Source: Lentisphaerota bacterium | Lineage (GTDB): Bacteria > Verrucomicrobiota > Kiritimatiellia > JAAZAB01 | Reading direction: 5' to 3' | DNA length: 7,579 nucleotides | Assembly (NCBI GenBank): GCA_020201415.1 | Contig: JAIVGW010000323.1 | Location: 1 to 7,579, forward strand | Shown here: positions 5,466 to 7,579 of the stretch, piece by piece | Layout: each line of letters starts with the position of its first letter | Position numbering within the stretch: the stretch's first letter is position 1 | The notes under the pieces: model-generated | The model's input: only the letters and a program-made list of their open reading frames with translations | Database searches by the model: none | Told to the model about the DNA's origin: nothing | Made by a program: the position numbers and the translations under genes

Positions 5466-6691
5466 TGGATGAGCCGACACATGCGCCTCCCGCGCCGGCG
5501 GACCTTGGTAACTTTTACAAAAACTGCCTGTTACGGGACATCCTGCCGTTCTGGGTGAAATTCGCCCCGGACCCCACCGGCGGCGGCTACCATACCAATC
5601 TCAATCGCGACGGAACGGTGTATGACTACACCAAATCATGTATGTGGTCCCAAGGCCGGGTGGCCTGGACCATGGCGCACATGCACAACGAACTGGAGCA
5701 GCGTCCGGAATGGCTGGCCACCGCTCGGCTGGGGGTGGAATTCCTCCAAAAACACGCCTTCACCTCCGACAACCGCATTTATTACTCCATGACGCGCGAC
5801 GGGCGGCCACTGGAAAAACCCCTGGATATTTTTGCGGAACTTTCCGCCGTCCTGGCCTTCACCGAATATGCCCGCGCCACCCAGGACCTAAAACTACACC
5901 AGCAGGCCCGCCAATTGTTTGACCGCTGTTGGCGCTATACCCAGGATGCCGGCAACCGCGAGCGCAATGCCGGATGGGATCCCAAAACCTGCACCATACG
6001 CCGGCACGGTCATGCCATGATCGTTCTGAACGTCATCCAACAACTGCGCCTGTTTCAGGGCGAAACCGCCACGGACCGTGAACGCGCAGATGCATGCCTG
6101 GACTACATGCTCAAATACCATCAGAAACCGGAACGCCGCCTGGTGCTGGAAGTCGTGGAATGGGAAGACGGCGGGGAAGCGCCGGGCTGGATGGGACGCT
6201 GGATCAATCCCGGCCACATGATCGAAGGCGGTATTTTCCTGATTCACGAGGGACTGCATCGTAACGCCTCAGATCTGAAACAAGCCGGCATCAACTGGAT
6301 TAAATGGGGGTTTGAATGGGGCTGGGACAAGGAATATGGCGGTCTTTTCAACGATGTGGACGCCGCGCACCTACCGATTCCGGACACCGCAATGGTGCTG
6401 GCTGATTCCAAGCTCTGGTGGCAACACGCCGAAGCCCTCTATGGTTTATTATTGGCCTGCGCCGAGACTTCAGACCCATGGTTTCGGGAAGCTTACGAAA
6501 AAATCCATGCCTACAGCTTCGGGCATTTTGCCGATCCACTATTGGGCGAGTGGTATGCAATACTGGACCGCACCGGCCGCCCCATCAACCAGGCCAAAGG
6601 CACCAGCCGCAAGAATTGTTTTCATATCGGGCGCAACTTTTTATGGGCGTGGCAGTTGACAAGCCAAAACAACCGGCTTCACAAAACATGA
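5462..6691 (+). CDS. N-acylglucosamine 2-epimerase (AGE) family sugar epimerase
   Basis: Cytoplasmic (alpha/alpha)6-barrel enzyme of the AGE superfamily, which interconverts C2 epimers such as GlcNAc and ManNAc, or free sugars such as cellobiose and mannose. The length, 409 aa, is typical. Visible family blocks are FYKNCLLRDILPFWVKF with G-G-G-Y-H near the N-terminus, M-W-S-Q-G-R66-V-A-W, R-R-H-G-H184-A-M-I, N-P-G-H252-M-I-E255-G-G, KLWWQHAEALYGLLLA, LGEWYAILDRTGRP and N-C-F-H388-I-G-R. The H-x-x-E pair (252/255) and H388 match the catalytic His/Glu set described for AGE and cellobiose epimerase, so the enzyme looks intact. The soluble protein has no signal peptide. The start overlaps the upstream stop (ATGA) and the stop overlaps the next start (ATGA, 6688-6691), implying coupled translation. 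Substrate cannot be fixed from sequence; a role in amino-sugar or sialic-acid catabolism fits the sialidase-like neighbour but is inference. Confidence 0.92.
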   Translation: MMDEPTHAPPAPADLGNFYKNCLLRDILPFWVKFAPDPTGGGYHTNLNRDGTVYDYTKSCMWSQGRVAWTMAHMHNELEQRPEWLATARLGVEFLQKHAFTSDNRIYYSMTRDGRPLEKPLDIFAELSAVLAFTEYARATQDLKLHQQARQLFDRCWRYTQDAGNRERNAGWDPKTCTIRRHGHAMIVLNVIQQLRLFQGETATDRERADACLDYMLKYHQKPERRLVLEVVEWEDGGEAPGWMGRWINPGHMIEGGIFLIHEGLHRNASDLKQAGINWIKWGFEWGWDKEYGGLFNDVDAAHLPIPDTAMVLADSKLWWQHAEALYGLLLACAETSDPWFREAYEKIHAYSFGHFADPLLGEWYAILDRTGRPINQAKGTSRKNCFHIGRNFLWAWQLTSQNNRLHKT

Positions 6692-7437
6692 TTCTGGTAA
6701 TGAAATTTAAATGGCCGGCTTGGGCAGCCCTCGGGGCGGGGCTGCTGCTTGCCGGCGGCGGCGCTGCGGCGGCCCAGGACACGGGTATACAGCAACTGTG
6801 CTGTGTCTCAGCCAAATTGCCCCGAAAAACAGAACCACCCACACCGCCGCTCACCACCCGGGCGAAAACCGACACAGCGCCCCCGAAAGCCCAACCGGCG
6901 CCGTCCGCTCCCACTATAACCCAAGCCGAACTCCGGAGCGGCAGGGCCGCGACAGCCAGACTGCAGGCGGAGATTGAAGAAACTACCCAATGGATTGGTG
7001 AGTCGCAAACGCAGCTGATCGAGGAACGCGAGGAACTTCGTGCCGCCAGGCAGAAGCTGGCGGAAAAAATCGCTCTGTGGAACGAACCCATGAGCAAACC
7101 GGAGGAACAATTGCAACAGGCACGCCTTGAACCAGACCGGGACAACGCACCCAGGCAACAGCAATTGATGGAACTGCGCCAGGCCATCGCACGCGTCCAA
7201 CAGCTTAACATGGAGTTGAACACACGCCTTTCGGCGCAAGACGCCAGTCTGCAGCAACTGGAACAAGCCTGGGAAAAAAGCCGGCAGCTTTACGCAGAAA
7301 TGAGCCGGCAAGCTGTGCAGGAAAACGCACGCCTGAAAGACCGCATTGTGCGCATGGGCCACAACCTGCGCGAAATTTCACAGCGCCTGCAACAACGTGA
7401 AGCCGAACTGATGGAACTGCGCCACAGCGTCGACTAA
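6688..7437 (+). CDS. Exported coiled-coil protein of unknown function
   Basis: The protein has 249 aa from ATG 6688, whose ATGA overlaps the epimerase stop; a second in-frame ATG at 6700 would remove four residues. Residues 1-29 form a Sec signal peptide: charged MKFKW, a hydrophobic Ala/Leu/Gly core, and cleavage after AAAA, before Q30. No lipobox cysteine is present, though C38-C39 lie just after the cleavage site. Residues 43-77 are a Pro/Thr/Ala-rich linker. The rest is a long charged helix: coiled coil about 78-132, a break around NEPMSKPEE and DNAP, then coiled coil about 155-247, rich in Q, E, R and L. Such architecture suits a periplasmic scaffold or spacer protein. I do not recognise a family, and coiled coils give false similarity. 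It is the third gene of the operon; its TAA overlaps the stop of the convergent aldo/keto reductase. Confidence 0.82.
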   Translation: MILVMKFKWPAWAALGAGLLLAGGGAAAAQDTGIQQLCCVSAKLPRKTEPPTPPLTTRAKTDTAPPKAQPAPSAPTITQAELRSGRAATARLQAEIEETTQWIGESQTQLIEEREELRAARQKLAEKIALWNEPMSKPEEQLQQARLEPDRDNAPRQQQLMELRQAIARVQQLNMELNTRLSAQDASLQQLEQAWEKSRQLYAEMSRQAVQENARLKDRIVRMGHNLREISQRLQQREAELMELRHSVD

Positions 7438-7579
7438 CCTGCTTTATGCATGATGCCCGCGGCGGCATGCCACATCTGGCCGGACAGCACATCATCGGCC
7501 GCCTTGACAATAGAACGGACGTGTTCCGGCGTTTTGATCCCGACAATCGCCGCCGTCAGCGCCGGATGAGTCAAGACCC
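7434..7579 (-). CDS. Aldo/keto reductase, C-terminal fragment cut by window edge
   Basis: The last 47 codons on the minus strand read VLTHPALTAAIVGIKTPEHV, then RSIVKAADDVLSGQMWHAAA and GIMHKAG, ending at TAG 7436..7434. This is the standard end of the aldo/keto reductase barrel: V-L-x-H-P-x-x-T-A-A-I-V-G-x-x-T-P-E-x-V is the cofactor-phosphate-binding region of the final strand/helix, followed by the amphipathic helix with L...W. The catalytic Asp-Tyr-Lys-His residues are outside the window. NAD(P)H-dependent reduction of an aldehyde, ketone or sugar is expected; the substrate is unknown. It converges with the coiled-coil gene and the two stop codons share two bases (CTAA), leaving no room for a terminator between them. 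Confidence 0.85.
   Translation of the reverse strand, partial: VLTHPALTAAIVGIKTPEHVRSIVKAADDVLSGQMWHAAAGIMHKAG

Noticed and set aside
6418..6687. Extension of the coiled-coil gene into the epimerase gene
   Set aside because: The extra frame is a shadow of the epimerase, and the signal peptide begins correctly at ATG 6688.
7205..7546. Minus-strand 113-codon frame at the right edge
   Set aside because: It overlaps both the aldo/keto reductase end and the coiled-coil gene in a wrong frame, with no family features.
1..7579. tRNA, rRNA, CRISPR array, origin or complete insertion sequence
   Set aside because: I found no cloverleaf with a conserved T-loop, no evenly spaced repeat-spacer units and no complete transposase with terminal repeats.

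Overview
The window (about 60% G+C, accessory in character) fits a bacterium of the PVC group, most likely Kiritimatiellota/Lentisphaerota or a relative. The reasons are a sulfatase of the heparan-N-sulfatase-like type, a DUF4886 remnant, a signal-less sialidase-like propeller protein with an N-terminal beta-sandwich, and a REP-associated tyrosine transposase whose N-terminus is typical of that group. The taxonomy is inferred from protein style; there is no rRNA or marker gene here.

Left part (1-4333). The 5' end of a REP-associated tyrosine transposase (RAYT, Y1 family) runs off the left edge. A glycan-catabolism block follows on the minus strand: a broken DUF4886 (SGNH-hydrolase-like) gene, then a sialidase-like BNR/propeller protein, then a sulfatase, reading from high to low coordinates. 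These look like the remains of a polysaccharide-degradation operon. Its upstream end has been destroyed: the DUF4886 remnant lacks its N-terminal part and is frameshifted, and it abuts, within about 10 bp, the C-terminal fragment of a WYL-domain transcriptional regulator on the opposite strand, which itself carries a stop codon. This is a recombination or deletion scar joining two unrelated genes.

Palindromes. The left part carries REP-like elements. Two long hairpins (1681-1736 and 1766-1807) share a 13-bp arm and have the tetranucleotide GTAG at the base of the stem. Two copies of a GC-rich GCCGGC palindrome (154-177 and 3583-3603) sit at the 3' ends of the sulfatase and the DUF4886 remnant. 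A RAYT together with REP-like hairpins is the most interesting signal in the window.

Middle (4334-4823). About 490 bp have no convincing gene. They hold several small hairpins, a degenerate 13-nt tandem repeat with one inverted copy, and an AT-rich stretch that probably contains the promoter of the next operon.

Right part (4824-7579). Three plus-strand genes are joined by two ATGA stop/start overlaps, so they are very likely one translationally coupled operon: a two-TM membrane protein of unknown function, an N-acylglucosamine 2-epimerase (AGE) family enzyme, and an exported coiled-coil protein. The operon meets, tail to tail with overlapping stop codons, the C-terminal end of an aldo/keto reductase on the minus strand that runs off the right edge.
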